A stretch of DNA of 64,000 bases from Casuarius casuarius (taxonomy: Eukaryota > Chordata > Aves > Casuariiformes > Casuariidae), in NCBI GenBank assembly GCA_003342895.1, contig PTFA01000159.1, positions 1,969,233 to 2,033,232 of the forward strand, in the 5' to 3' direction. Both the position numbers and the translations under genes were made by a program. Numbering within the stretch: the stretch's first letter is position 1; the number at the start of each line of letters is the position of its first letter. Under the pieces are notes generated by a model. The model ran no database searches. It was given only the letters and a program-made list of their open reading frames with translations, and was not told where the DNA came from. Shown here in pieces: positions 26,574 to 38,400 of this stretch.

Positions 26574-27940
26574 AGATTTCACTGTGTCACTGAGGTACTG
26601 AATGAGAGTTCATCACAGGAAAGCATGATTTGTTATCCTCCTTCCCTCCTTTCACAAGAATGAAATGGTTAACAATATGCACATTTAAATTATCTCTGGA
26701 AAGCACTTGAATCAATCCCATACTGAGGGATTTCACCTCCCCCACTGCTCTTTGGAGAGTTGGTGAAACGTGAGGATATATGAAGCCACAACAGCATAGG
26801 CGTCAGAATGTTGCTAATGTGTTGCTGACTGCAGTCAGTGCTGCTGTATCTTCGATACTCTTATTACCCGAGCTGGGTAGATTAAAGCTCCGCAAGGTGT
26901 GTTTTCCTCTCTTCTCTCCCTATTGCAGTGCAGACATTATTCAGCATTGCCTACAAAGCAGAACAGTTTTATGTCGCCTCAGCTGTCTGAGGTACGTCAC
27001 ATTAGATGGGCATGAATTTCAGACCCAAATGTAGTATTTGTGGTTCATTTCATGTGTATTCTGGTCTGTGCATGTGTTCTACCGAATATCCATGTATTTC
27101 TGAAATCATTATGCTATGAAATCAATTGCATGTAGGCATTTATTATTAATGTGCCTCATTTATTTTGCTATTAATGTACCCAGTGCTGCTACTGACGTCA
27201 GTAAAACATCTTGCAAATAAAAATGCCTCTTTGAAAGGAGGCTCTGCATACTAGTTCACCATCTTGGAAATAATGTGAGGAAAAGCTGTAGGGATACACA
27301 CTGCCTGGTTGTGCAGAGGGCTTGTTCCTGAATTTTGAGAAGGTGAGTCTTTAAGAAAACTTTTGTCAGAGAGTGAGAGTATAATGGCAGGTGGCTGAAG
27401 GGAGAAACGGTAATGTTTCTATAATAGAAGGTTTTGTTGGCAGGAAGCAGACTACACCAGGTTATGCCAGAAAAATGCCCCAAACAAGCCAGGTTTCATC
27501 AACAAAACATCTAAGGATAGATGAAATATTGAGCATCTCTGAATGGGAGACTTTCAATGCATGTATTTAAGGTTTCTTTTGCCCATCATAAAACCTAGAA
27601 ACTGCATTTTAAATATGATATGCTGGAGAACGTTATAACATCTTTCCGATGAGGTATCCTGCTGCATGGCAAGTCAGCCCAAGCCTGGACTATAAAAGCC
27701 ATATTGTCCTAATCAACCCAGCAAAGTCCCACATGTGTGACCAGAGTCAAAGTGTGTTGTCAGTCACAGAATATATGTGGTAAATCTACATAGTATTCTA
27801 AGGAATCTTTCAAGATTTTTTTTTTTCTCCTGTGAAAACACACAGTATTTTGTGAGTATGGATTTGGAAATTATCAAAGGTTTTTAGGGGTTTATCTTAC
27901 ATCTTCTGTCTGACACTCATATCAATTGTTTCAAAAATGA

Positions 27941-27968
27941 TTAGTAAGGATTCAAAAATCCTTACTAA
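27941..27968. repeat. Perfect 12-base hairpin, 4-base loop
   Basis: TTAGTAAGGATT, loop CAAA, then AATCCTTACTAA. Confidence 0.95.
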
Positions 27969-28099
27969 ATGATAGTTTCTGTAGTGTTGGTTTTAGCCTG
28001 ACATTAGTGTCTTTCCATTTCCTCGTAATGACATTTGTTAGTCTATATGTGGGTCTTTATGACTTCTTCCTATTAATTTCAGTTTTATTTTACAGGTGA

Positions 28100-28165
28100 T
28101 AGACTATTAAGATTGGAAGGAATCTCTAATAGATTAGCCTCCTTTTTAACTGCAGTAAAAAGTAA
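28100..28165 (-). mobile_element. Possible short CR1 3'-end relic
   Basis: The segment reading GACTATTAAGATTGGAAGGA and ATTAGCCTCC resembles the antisense CR1 3' end (typically ATTAGGGTTGGAAGGGACCT...TAGTCCAACC). It is very short and diverged. Confidence 0.35.
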
Positions 28166-28766
28166 TTTCTCTACTATAGACAAGCTCTAGACAAGCTATC
28201 CGGTCTAGGATATTACTGGGACAATACTAATATGCATGCTACCTTATTCCCAACGCTATTGTATTGTTGCCATTTTTTTCATTATATCTTTTCATGGATT
28301 TGATGACAAAGTGAATATGAGTGTTTATACATGCTGTTATATTTTCTCCTGAAACAAGCAGGGTGAAGTTTTTGAACAGTATTTTCTTTCCACATTAGCC
28401 ACCTCCAGTCTAGTCATTGTACTAGAATGCTGCTCTGTGATTGCCATTGACCTTGAAGATAACTTTTACTCTTTATATGGTATTTTTCCCTCCTTGCACC
28501 TTCAAAATTTGGTCCACCTATTTGCAAAATGCATTAATTTCTCATGGTTTGAGATTTGTAGGCCAAACACTGGATATGGAGTAAGGCAGGGGGGTTATTC
28601 TTGTTTTGATTGAATATTCTTTTTTACATGTCTTTCTTTTAAACTCCTTTTCTGTGGGTCTCCTACATATTTATATACAATAATCAAATATGTTTTTGAA
28701 ATGTAAATGATTCTCACAGAACTTTGAAATTATTTCCTGTTGTGTTAAGGTATCCAGAACAGCCGC

Positions 28767-28853
28767 CACTTGTGTCTTACACAGCCAGGTTCCTTCTCAG
28801 GTTTGAAAGGCAGAATCTGATGCTCTTCTTTCACCACATATAAAGTAGTTCTC
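28767..28853 (+). repeat. Direct repeat, copy 1 (partner at 29859)
   Basis: Contains AGCCAGGTTCCTTCTCAGGT then GAAAGGCAGAATCTGATGCTC, similar along its length to 29859-29947, about 1.09 kb away in the same orientation. Confidence 0.75.
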
Positions 28854-29858
28854 TGTCTGTAGACCAGTAGAAGAATACCAATGCTGAGACCTGTGATGCA
28901 AGTCTTGGAGAAAAATTTGCACTAAAAGCTAGTACAATAGCTACTGGAGCTGTAGAAAGTTTCAATTGATTGTATTTATAATATACCTTTGTGGGGAATT
29001 AAGCTGTTAACCTGTCATCTTAATATGAAACATTTTCAGCAATTTGCATCTTGTCCCTTACCCATAAAAGACATAATACAAGTAACTGATTTAAGGGCCT
29101 GTCACTTGTGATGATACCATCAGAATGTCTCTAGCACTGTACCCTTTTCATAAAGATAACAGGCACTTTTTTAAGTCTGGAGTTCTCCACAATTAATCTC
29201 ATCATAATACAAATAGGTGTAGGATTCAGTCCCATTTGTGAAGAGAAAATTAGGCAGGTTATGCTTACACTTTTACCTCTATAGAGAATACGGAGCAGGT
29301 TGATTGAACTTTTTTTCTAAAAGACACTAAAGTTAGTTAGTATGCTGCAGCTGTGGAGATGTTCATTTCTGATAAAACTTAGCCTGAGAGGTGTTTGCTG
29401 ATGATTGTCAACAATCAAATGAATTATTGATGATGTTGGTAAACAAAATGCTGCCTTGATGAATGATGAGTTGGCTATACTATGACTTGACTGCTAAGTC
29501 ATTCAAAGCACTGATTAAACCCATCACAGTAAAATAATCACCATCCATTACCTTTAATGTCGTGAACTGACAACCTAGTTAAGGCAGCTGATGGTGTCAG
29601 CAAAATGATTTGTTGGTCCTCATGTCCAATGACAATAAATCACTTCGATAAATCAATGAACAGTAGCAATAAAACAATATATTTTCATTTTTTTTTGACA
29701 TTCAATTACAGAGTGTGTTTACAGACTTGTTCTTAAACACCCGGTGATATGGCAGAATTCAGCATCCCCAGCAACTAATATATAGTTGTTCAGATTTTTT
29801 TTCCAAACACGTTTTTCCCTGAGTGTTTTTTTTCTGCTGCATCTGTTGCTGTAATACA

Positions 29859-29947
29859 CCACTTCTGTTTTACAAAGCCAGGTTCTTTCTCAGGTCTAGA
29901 AAGCAGGATTTTGATACTCTTTCTTGTGCTACATCTCAAGAAGTTTC
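29859..29947 (+). repeat. Direct repeat, copy 2 (partner at 28767)
   Basis: Contains AGCCAGGTTCTTTCTCAGGT then GAAAGCAGGATTTTGATACTC. Similarity to copy 1 starts at CCACTT and fades after AAGAAGTTTCT. Confidence 0.75.
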
Positions 29948-30306
29948 TTCTTCTAAATAAGTTTCTAGTGATATAGTAATCTTTTCAAAACTTCGAGGAT
30001 AATGGTAAATTGGTGGTTTTTCTCCTTGCTAGTAATGTCCATAAGCTAATGAAGTCTATAATTAGGCTTACAGGTTAGATGAAACGTGAACTTGAAAAGC
30101 ATTTGATCAGCCCGAACTGAGTTCAGGCTTCTGCATTGCTTATGAATGAACAGCTGATGATATTGCTAAAACTTAACTTAGCAGCAGCCAAGTCTCCTCT
30201 CTGTTCTACTGTCATCAGAGCAGTGCAGAACGAAGAATGCCAACCTTGGCAGGCAAACAAAGTGTAGTGGGATTGACCTATTTTAGAATATACATATGTA
30301 TCTATT

Positions 30307-30374
30307 TCTCTCTCTCTCTCTCTCTNTNTATATATATGTATATATATATACACACGTGTGTACGTTTGTGTGTG
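30307..30374 (+). repeat. Compound (TC)n-(TA)n-(CA/TG)n microsatellite with N bases
   Basis: A TC run (30307-30325) passes through ambiguous bases at 30326 and 30328 into TA-rich repeats (to 30350), then CACACGTGTGTACG and TG repeats. The N bases mark an uncertain consensus at the transition. Confidence 0.93.
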
Positions 30375-31944
30375 TTGTTATCAAACCTAGGCAGGCATTG
30401 GACACAAGTCAAAGTATCAATCCCCTGGAAGTCAATTATATGTTCCTTGGAAATTATGAAAGGCAAGACAGCTCCCAAAGACTTGAAATTACTTAAATAT
30501 TATTTAGGTGAAGCTTTCTGGTTTTTAGCTAAACATTGACAGTGCTACAGTCCTGACAACATTTTTTTGGTAAAAGAAAAGGTTTGGAGTACAAGAACGT
30601 TTTCCTCTGGATTCCTTCCTTTGTGTTACCAGTGCGCACACACAGCAGCAGACTCTTAAAGTATTTTGAGGATTTCACAGTACATAATTTTTGTACATAA
30701 TTCAGCGAAATGGCAGTAATAAGGTAAACAGTGTAAGACCAGGTGGCTGTGGGTATTCTGTACTCAATCCTCTTATCTACAGTGCATGAGTCCCTTCTTG
30801 GTTAGACTCGATTTGTTTTTGTCACACTTGCATTCCGAGAAGTTTGCTGTGAGCAGAAACAGATGTTTTTCACATGTGTGTGCAGGTGGGAAGCAGGATC
30901 TCTGTTGTTTTTTCCCAGATTAGTACCAGTGGTTGAAAGGAAGGGCTCTGACTGAAAAAGTAGGTAACATGTATTACATCTACATTGACTAATGCTTACA
31001 TTAATAAAATCCTAAGTTTCTTGATCATACTGGATCTTGCCCTTAACAGCTTTGTTAAGCCAAATACGAAGTTCTAAAGATATACTTCAACTTTTACATT
31101 ACTAATCTTTGCCTTACTGACATAAATCTGAAAATCGTCACTGCCATGCTTTTCTGTACTACTAACGTCAAGAGTTCACCCAGCTGAGCATATAGGGTTC
31201 CATAGGTTCTCAGCATGAGTTTCTATGCAGTATATCAAACCTCTGAAAATAAGATTTGATTTCGATTTGCCTCTAGACCTGGCTCAGCCAGCAGTAAGAG
31301 TATTAGCTGGGATGCATTTCCTGGGGACTTGCCTGCTGAAGACTGAAGGATAGTCATGGAGATGAAACTTTTTCTATGTGGCTATATCACATGGCAGATG
31401 AAAGATTTTTCTCATTTATTTCTAAAAATGGATCTGTCACTAGAAAATGATGGGTCTCACTGGACATATGGGCAGTTAGAACAAAAAAAGCTGAATGTCA
31501 CTAAGGTATGGTAAAAATGAAATGTTTGGCTGTAAATTATTTTTGATGTCATATTTAGATTAGAATATAGAAAATGCAAGTAGCCAATATGAGTTACGTA
31601 GCAGACACCAGAATGTGTCAAGAAATGCTCTGTTTTTTGATGGAAGTGAGCCAAGGTGGAGACTTTGCACTAAGTTTACAGGAGGAATAAGCAATTGATA
31701 TTTATTCCAGATATAATATCTGCGGTGAACACTTCTGAAACTGAGATTCTCAGAACACTGTGGAATGTTTGCTGTGTAAGGATTATTAAAAGATCATTTC
31801 AGATAATCATCTTCCATTTGGTTCTGAAGAACCTCAACAATTGCTCAGAAAAGAAGGCAGTTTAGAAGATTGCTGTCCTGTATCAAATTGGCTGTGACAA
31901 CAAACAGTTGAAAAGATGCTATAGAAGAGAAATAAAGATAGAAT

Positions 31945-32468
31945 TCACAGAGCTACTCTAAAAAAGCTGGATGTTTTCGGATTTTGTATTAAATCCAGTG
32001 AATTATTTGTGTTATCATCAGTGAGGACTGGTTTCTCTACCATCTCTAATAACATTTCTTGTAGCTGATTCATATCTGATCCTCTAAACTCTACGCATCT
32101 GTCCAGCCTCACAGCCTCTTCTAGGAAGTTCTGGCACACTGGTGCCTTGACTTGCAAAGTGAGTGCGTGAGATGTGGCTTGGTTCACCATGTATGCTCCA
32201 ACATAGAAACTCACACCTTTGTGCCCTGTTTTGGCTGGTTGCTACCTTGTGTTACTTTAATGTCAGCTTCAAAACCATCAGAATGGGCTCTCAGAGTCGT
32301 CCTGGCCAAGACACTGAGCTTCCCTGCTATTCTGACACCAGGGTACTTCATTGCCAAGGAGAAGCAGACTTGTCTGGTACCAGAAGGATTTATGGTCACC
32401 CAACTACTGAATGGAAGGAATTTGCATAATCCCTGGGGGAGAAGAAAGGAAGGCATTTTTAATGGCAA
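31945..32468 (-). pseudogene. Unidentified frame-shifted reading frame, possible gene relic
   Basis: Two - strand frames abut with a frameshift near 32215. The first (32468 down to 32211) contains KYPGVRIAGKLSVLARTTLR and FEADIKVTQGSNQPKQGTKV. The second (32214 down to 31945, opening with GTG rather than ATG) contains NQATSHALTLQVKAPVCQNF and LEEAVRLDRCVEF. Joined conceptually they give a protein-like stretch of about 170 residues of mixed composition, unlike the low-complexity frames elsewhere. I do not recognise the family. A + strand frame of 115 codons (32152-32499) overlaps it, so low stop density alone could explain all three. It may be a decayed processed copy of a host gene or of a mobile element, or chance. 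Confidence 0.25.
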
Positions 32469-33200
32469 CTTTGGACTTGAATTCCTAAATTCTACCTAAA
32501 CCTTTTCTGGCTTTTAGCATGTGCTTGACTTCTCAGCTTTCTGACTTCAGCTCTCACTTGATATGCTCTGTAGACTTAACACAGTGAAAGCAGTAAGTGC
32601 TCCCTCTTTGTGTCGTGGTGCTGTCACTCCTACTGTTAAGAGGACGGAAGGGAAAAAGCTCTCTACTGACTTCTCTGTTCTCCTGTCTAGAGTTTGGACT
32701 AAAAATTACAGGAGAGTAGGCTCAGGTATTTCCTCATCCCAGCCTCACCCAAAATACAGTGCAAATGACCAATGTCAAGGTAGTTCATTTTTAAGTCAAA
32801 GTTGAAATCAAACAATTCTGGAACAAAAGTGTCAAGGTGAACACAATATTTTAGAATCCTAACCAAAGAGATTTTTGACTGCTAAATGTAAGGTGATTTC
32901 CTCAGCTTCATATCAAACTTGAGAGGGAATTTTAATTTAATCCAAATCAGTTAGCCATCTCTAATTTTTACTAAGCTACATGGCATTTCAGTTGGTACAG
33001 ACATAGACTATTTAATAGACAGTCTGCCCACAGGGAACAAGAGGATCTGCCCAACATCTTTCAGCAAATGCTGTTCTGTACCTTGCTAGAACTGCAAAGC
33101 ACAGTAAGAAAATAGCAATGCACAGTAAATGAACTTTAACAATAACCCTCAGTGGATAATTCTTCATGTGGCCCTGTTTGAAGAGTTGTGTAGCACTTTT

Positions 33201-33216
33201 AAAAAAAAAAAAAAAA
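33201..33216 (+). repeat. A16 homopolymer flanked by CACTTTT and AAGTG
   Basis: Sixteen A residues; the flanks pair as a small inverted repeat. No retroposed gene is evident upstream. Confidence 0.93.
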
Positions 33217-34736
33217 GTGAGGCAATCACTTTTTGCACTTTCAATAGCTAAATTGAGATAGTTGCACTATAATAGTACTTACAAACTGTACCTTCAGAAA
33301 GCATTTATCACTGTGTACTGTGTATATGTGAGAACATCCACTTGAAAAAATTGCTTGAATTGCAAAGAGGCAAGTTGTTGCAATATTTACTTATCTGTTC
33401 TTCATTTTAAAATTTCTGGAGGTCAAGCTCCAGTTTTCCTGCTGCCATAGCCTCAAGGTTAACAAGAATATGACACAATGTATTGATTTAAAATGTGTAT
33501 TTTTACATAGGTTTTAACTTTTAAAATAGTTTTAAAGCTGTTTATGAAAATGACTTTTATTAGGTATACATGAGACCTATGTGCATGATATTCTGTGGTT
33601 CTCTGTGACTCAAGAAAGGATGACTATATTAGCCTTTTTAAAATAACATCTTTTAAATCTGTGGAATGAAATAGTTAATTGTGTAAGCTCCATCCCAGTC
33701 AGTAGTTATTCCCCGGTAAAACTGGCTTTGCAGCCTATCTTTGTCATCTCCATAAACATTTCTATAGCAACCTAACAATTGCATTTGTTTCCTTTCAAAG
33801 CTGCTATAGAATTTGGGAAGGTGTCCTTATTTGCTAGTAGCATCATACCAAAAGCTTGCCCCAAATTCATTCCTCATGTACCTTAGCTGAGTTCCATCGA
33901 ATTAGGGATTCCCATGGCCGCAGGAAATGAGAAATGTAAGACTGAAGCTGCACAGTTCCTGTGGTCCAGCTTGAAAGATATAACAAACTCTGGCGATCAC
34001 TGCAATGCATGACACAATATTGTTGAATGTGGCTCAGAGAAGACCAGACAGATTTGGCTCATTTATGTCAAGTGCAATTTGGAGGCATGCTGCAAGACTT
34101 GAGGGTATTTCAGAAAACAAAACGAAACAAAACCCTGCAAGTATCATGAGCAGATGGAGAGAGGATTAAAAAAAAAGCAATGGACAGCAACTTAATTTTA
34201 GCTGGAATTAGGTTGTTGGTCACATTTTCTCTCCTAGTGGGCCACAGTCAACATCAGAGAAGCAGTGTATGGCGTGAATTACATGCCGACACAGCTGGCA
34301 GCCAGCAGTGCCTCCGGGCTCGGGCTAGCAGAGATACTGAGTACTGAATCATCCCCTGCTCCCCAGAGAGAGCGCATCTCCACAGACTAGGACAGAGATC
34401 AGTGTGAGGACAGTGTGGGGAGAGGAAGTTTGGAGAGGAGGAGTACAAGCACATTCAATTTTTATAACTCTGACAAGTGCTTTTCCTTTGTCTTTGACAC
34501 CTGCCCTAGAGTATATTCAGCATATTGTTAAATAACATCTTGTCACAAAGACCAAAGCAATGATTACACTGTGACTAGGTTATTAAGGCAATTTTATTTC
34601 ACACTTGTCTATTAAGGTATAGTAACTAACCACGCAGCAAAGACGATCCTCCAGGAAGAGGATGAGAGGTTCTTTAAACTGTCCTGTTTTTTTTTTTTAA
34701 TATCTTGCTATTGAAACCACTGGAGTGTTGTACTGC

Positions 34737-34775
34737 AGTCAAAAAAGAAAAAAAAAAAAAGCCAACAAAAAAAAT
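34737..34775 (+). repeat. A-rich low-complexity tract
   Basis: Runs of A broken by G and by GCCAAC; low complexity. Confidence 0.9.
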
Positions 34776-35359
34776 GCTTTTCCTTTGTTAGGAATGCATT
34801 CTGTGTCACTGCTCACCAGCAGTTTATCAAACAGATTCTACATTTTGTCAGCGCAGCATATGGTGTTCAAAACCTAATTTTTGGGGGGGCAAGGGAGAGG
34901 TGAAGGAGGTAGAAGGAGGTAAACATCTATTAAAAACGTTCTTCCCATGACTTGCTGCAAACAAAAATTACATTTCATCAATAAATTTATTGCTTTGATT
35001 AAAAGGTAAAAGTCACTTCTTTCCTTGTAAGGCCTCCCCACTTGCCAATAATCACAATTCATGACTTCATTTTTCCGATAAGAAGAATTTATTCAGGACC
35101 ATGTTTTTGGTATATGTTGAGAATCCTGTCATAAAATTTGTATTTGAATTGATAAATTGTGAAGATTTACCAAAATATCCATAAGATTCAGAGCAAATTG
35201 TTGGCATGAACTGAAAGTATAGGGATAACCAAAGCAAAGTGTGGGTGTGCGCACCTGTGTGCATATATGCATATACACACACACTCACTAACTATTCTTG
35301 CAGAATGTCCTTCAGAATAGTTTTTTTTATATATAAGTTTAGATCTGTACTGCAATAGC

Positions 35360-35435
35360 TCTCTTAATGCAGCCTAGGACCACATTTACCTTTCTCATGG
35401 ATGTAGCCAATTGGTCTCACACAGTCTCCGTGAAG
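35360..35435 (-). mobile_element. Short antisense CR1 fragment
   Basis: The run CTTAATGCAGCCTAGGACC, CACATTTACCTTTCTCATGG and then GTAGCCAATTGGTCTCACAC matches, in antisense, the CR1 block found shortly inside the 3' end, usually CTTAATGCATCC..ACATTTGC.TTTTTCA. No longer flanking match is visible. Confidence 0.55.
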
Positions 35436-38400
35436 CATATTGCATTCCCATTATTTGCAATAGTCCTGACTATTAGAAATAGGTGAACTATATATAAGAA
35501 ATAGGCTCTTTGCAATAGTCCTAGATACTATTTGCTTTAAAGGGAGAAGAAGGAAGAAGAATATAGTTTCATAATATATGGTTCATAATATTCATAATAT
35601 ATATCATCTGTTTAAGATGATCCTGGCATCTGCTGATTATCCATAGCTGTAGTGCTAGAACAATGTAACTTAGACATGCCAGATTGGTATTTCTTGTACC
35701 ACTAGAGAGCTTTGCTGTTGGGAGTTTATTTTCGTCAGTTAATAAACCAGTGCTGCTGACGCATGGACCCATGTCCCACTGAGCCATCCCTGCCTCTGGT
35801 CAGTCCGTTTTAATAGGGGGAACAGTTGTGTGACACATCTTAAGCTATTGCAATTCATTTTTCAGAGACTCTCCAGTTTGGCTCAGTTCTTGGAAAAGTG
35901 ATTTCTGTGGTAGAACCTGATGACCAGTTGTCACAGGGTAGATGTGCCACGAGGCTCTGCTTGGAGCATGTGGTTATGGAAAGCATCTCACTGATGTTCA
36001 ATGTGTTGACAAAAGAAGCAGACAGAAAAAATAACTCTTTGTTTTACATGGGGGAAAAATTCATATAGCGTAACTCACAAGTGGTGGGACAGATAGTAGT
36101 TCAGTGGCTCTATGTTGCCTTATTGTGTAGTTCTGTAGGAGGTGGTGTCCCCTCAGTCAAAAAAATGCTACTTTCCACAGCCTAATGAACAAACTCCTTT
36201 GTAATGTGTTCCCCCAGCACTTGAAAAAAAGTCTCAGATTGAATATATTGTTAGCACTTCTTAAAAGGGAATAAAAGATTGTGTTTTTGAGATATAAGAT
36301 TTTAATTATTTTTATCTCCTGTTTGGTTCTTCCCAGGAGGGGATCTGATACCTCTTGTGTGAAAAAGGTTGTGATCAGTAGAACATTATCAGTCAATTTA
36401 GAGAAATACATCAGTATGTTCTGTATCTTTTTATTAACCAGAACACAAAAATATGTTTTCTTTTTCTTGACATCTGATTTTTCAGTATTTTTCCTAAATA
36501 ATTGGCATGAAGTTACAGTATTTGTGTCATTATGTCATTTCTTATTCATCATTCCATGTGCAGCCATGTTCTGTTGGAACATTTACAAATCTTGGAAAAC
36601 AAGGGAGATCTTGCTCCAAATGTTTATCTACAGTGAAAGCCATATTATCTGCCATTTGTGTCAATTCACACAAGTTAGATTTTCTTTTTGCCAGTGATCA
36701 TTCTGTCATAGCACAGCAACAACAGTGAATTGCAAACAGTGAAAGCAAAAGGCTGACAGGTCAAGCACAGCTCCTCTTCTAATTTAATTATTGTATTTTC
36801 ATCCAAGGTATCTAGTGAACGCATTCAAGGAAAATCAGACTTGATCAGGAAAACCAGTTGTGTCCATATTCTGATGTGTAGCGAGTGTGGGCTGGGGAAA
36901 TGAAATACAGATTTGTCCCAAATTTCCAGCACGATTCCCAGATAGTAAAAAGTTCAAGCAGAATTTTTTTTCTATGATAATAAATTACATTAGTACAGAG
37001 GAAATCTGATTGTACCCCCTTTCACTGTGCTCTACGCTGTTACTATTTCTGTAGTAAAAGAAATTTTCAGATAACCAATTAAATGCACTCATGGCAGGAA
37101 AGAAGCATAATGGCTGAGGAAAGTCAAGGATTTTGATATTTTTTAATGGGTAGCATAGATTAAGCTTTACCTGCTTTCCTCTGATGGTTAACGAGGCATG
37201 TTCAGCTCCAGGGAACAGCACCAAGAGTAAATTGATTTATCAGTGACATCTTTCATACTCATGACCCTTGTAGGGTCCACAGGTCTTGCATACAGGCTGC
37301 CTCACCAGCTAACTGAACATCGTTGTTTGGTATATATTTGAATTCTGTGTTGTGCTACAAGTTCAGTTATTGGGGGTTGCTATGTTCAACTAAGAAGAAT
37401 AGCTCTTGGGAACTAAATCTTAAAGAGGTTTCTGTAATAGCTGTTAGGCACAAGTTATTGCATAGTACTGAGAACTGCATGTTATACCATAACGAGGAGT
37501 TCAAACTCAATGCAGAACGAAGCAGACTTGTATGAGGCTCTTGGCTGAGAGTGTTCTCTGAAATCTCCCGTCATGCAGTAATGATGGCATGACATCCAGC
37601 CCAGCATTGCTGTGTTGCGATGATAAAATGATTAGATACAGGAGGTTGTGATTTGGTTAGTTTGTAAAACAGATCTGCAGTGTGCAAATATAAAATGTGA
37701 TGCAAAGCCAGGGTTAAACAAATTGTAATTCAAATACGTATTCACAAAGAAGGCTCTCACACACACTATGCATTTGCATGAGTATTCAGATTGAATGTGT
37801 TTTTCTGGCTATCTTGAAAGATACTTGCAAGTTTATAAACTATCCTAGTAATGAGAACAGAATGGGCTGAATCCTGCTTCAGAAATTGCAAAGAAGCAGT
37901 AGCAAACTGGCATCATCACTTATGCTTGTACTTACTAGATTATGGTTATACATACCATCTTCATCATTTTAGAAGTTCTGCAGCCTCTTTAACCTAAGTA
38001 GACCAGTGAAGTACTCTTCTCATCTTCTTTTTGTGACTCCATACTGGATCCTGCATGCATTTGTGGTTTAGTTAATAGTTCCCTTAATCGATCATTCTGT
38101 GAAAGGCCTGCAATTTATTTGTTTCTAATGTATGCAATCCCTGTAGTTATTAATCAACTAAGAAATAAACCCAAAAATAATAAAAAATAAAATGAAAAAG
38201 AGCAAGAATTTTTGCAATGAACATGGAAGTGAAAGCATTCAAAAAAACAGCAAGTGCTAGAGGAAACTGTACTGTGAATAGTCAATAAATGTAACAATAA
38301 AACTTCTAAATCTCTGAAATCCTACTAAGCGTACATCCTCTTCCATTACAAAAGGCATTCAGTATCACTGAAAGATGCTATTGCAAAATGATGCTGCCTT

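Noticed and set aside
28767..29947. LTR retrotransposon bounded by the two direct repeats
   Set aside because: No TG...CA ends, primer binding site or gag/pol remnant seen between them; kept only as an unexplained direct repeat.
36281..36697. 138-codon + strand open frame
   Set aside because: Low-complexity Phe/Leu/Ser-rich product from AT-rich sequence, with overlapping frames and no recognised domain.
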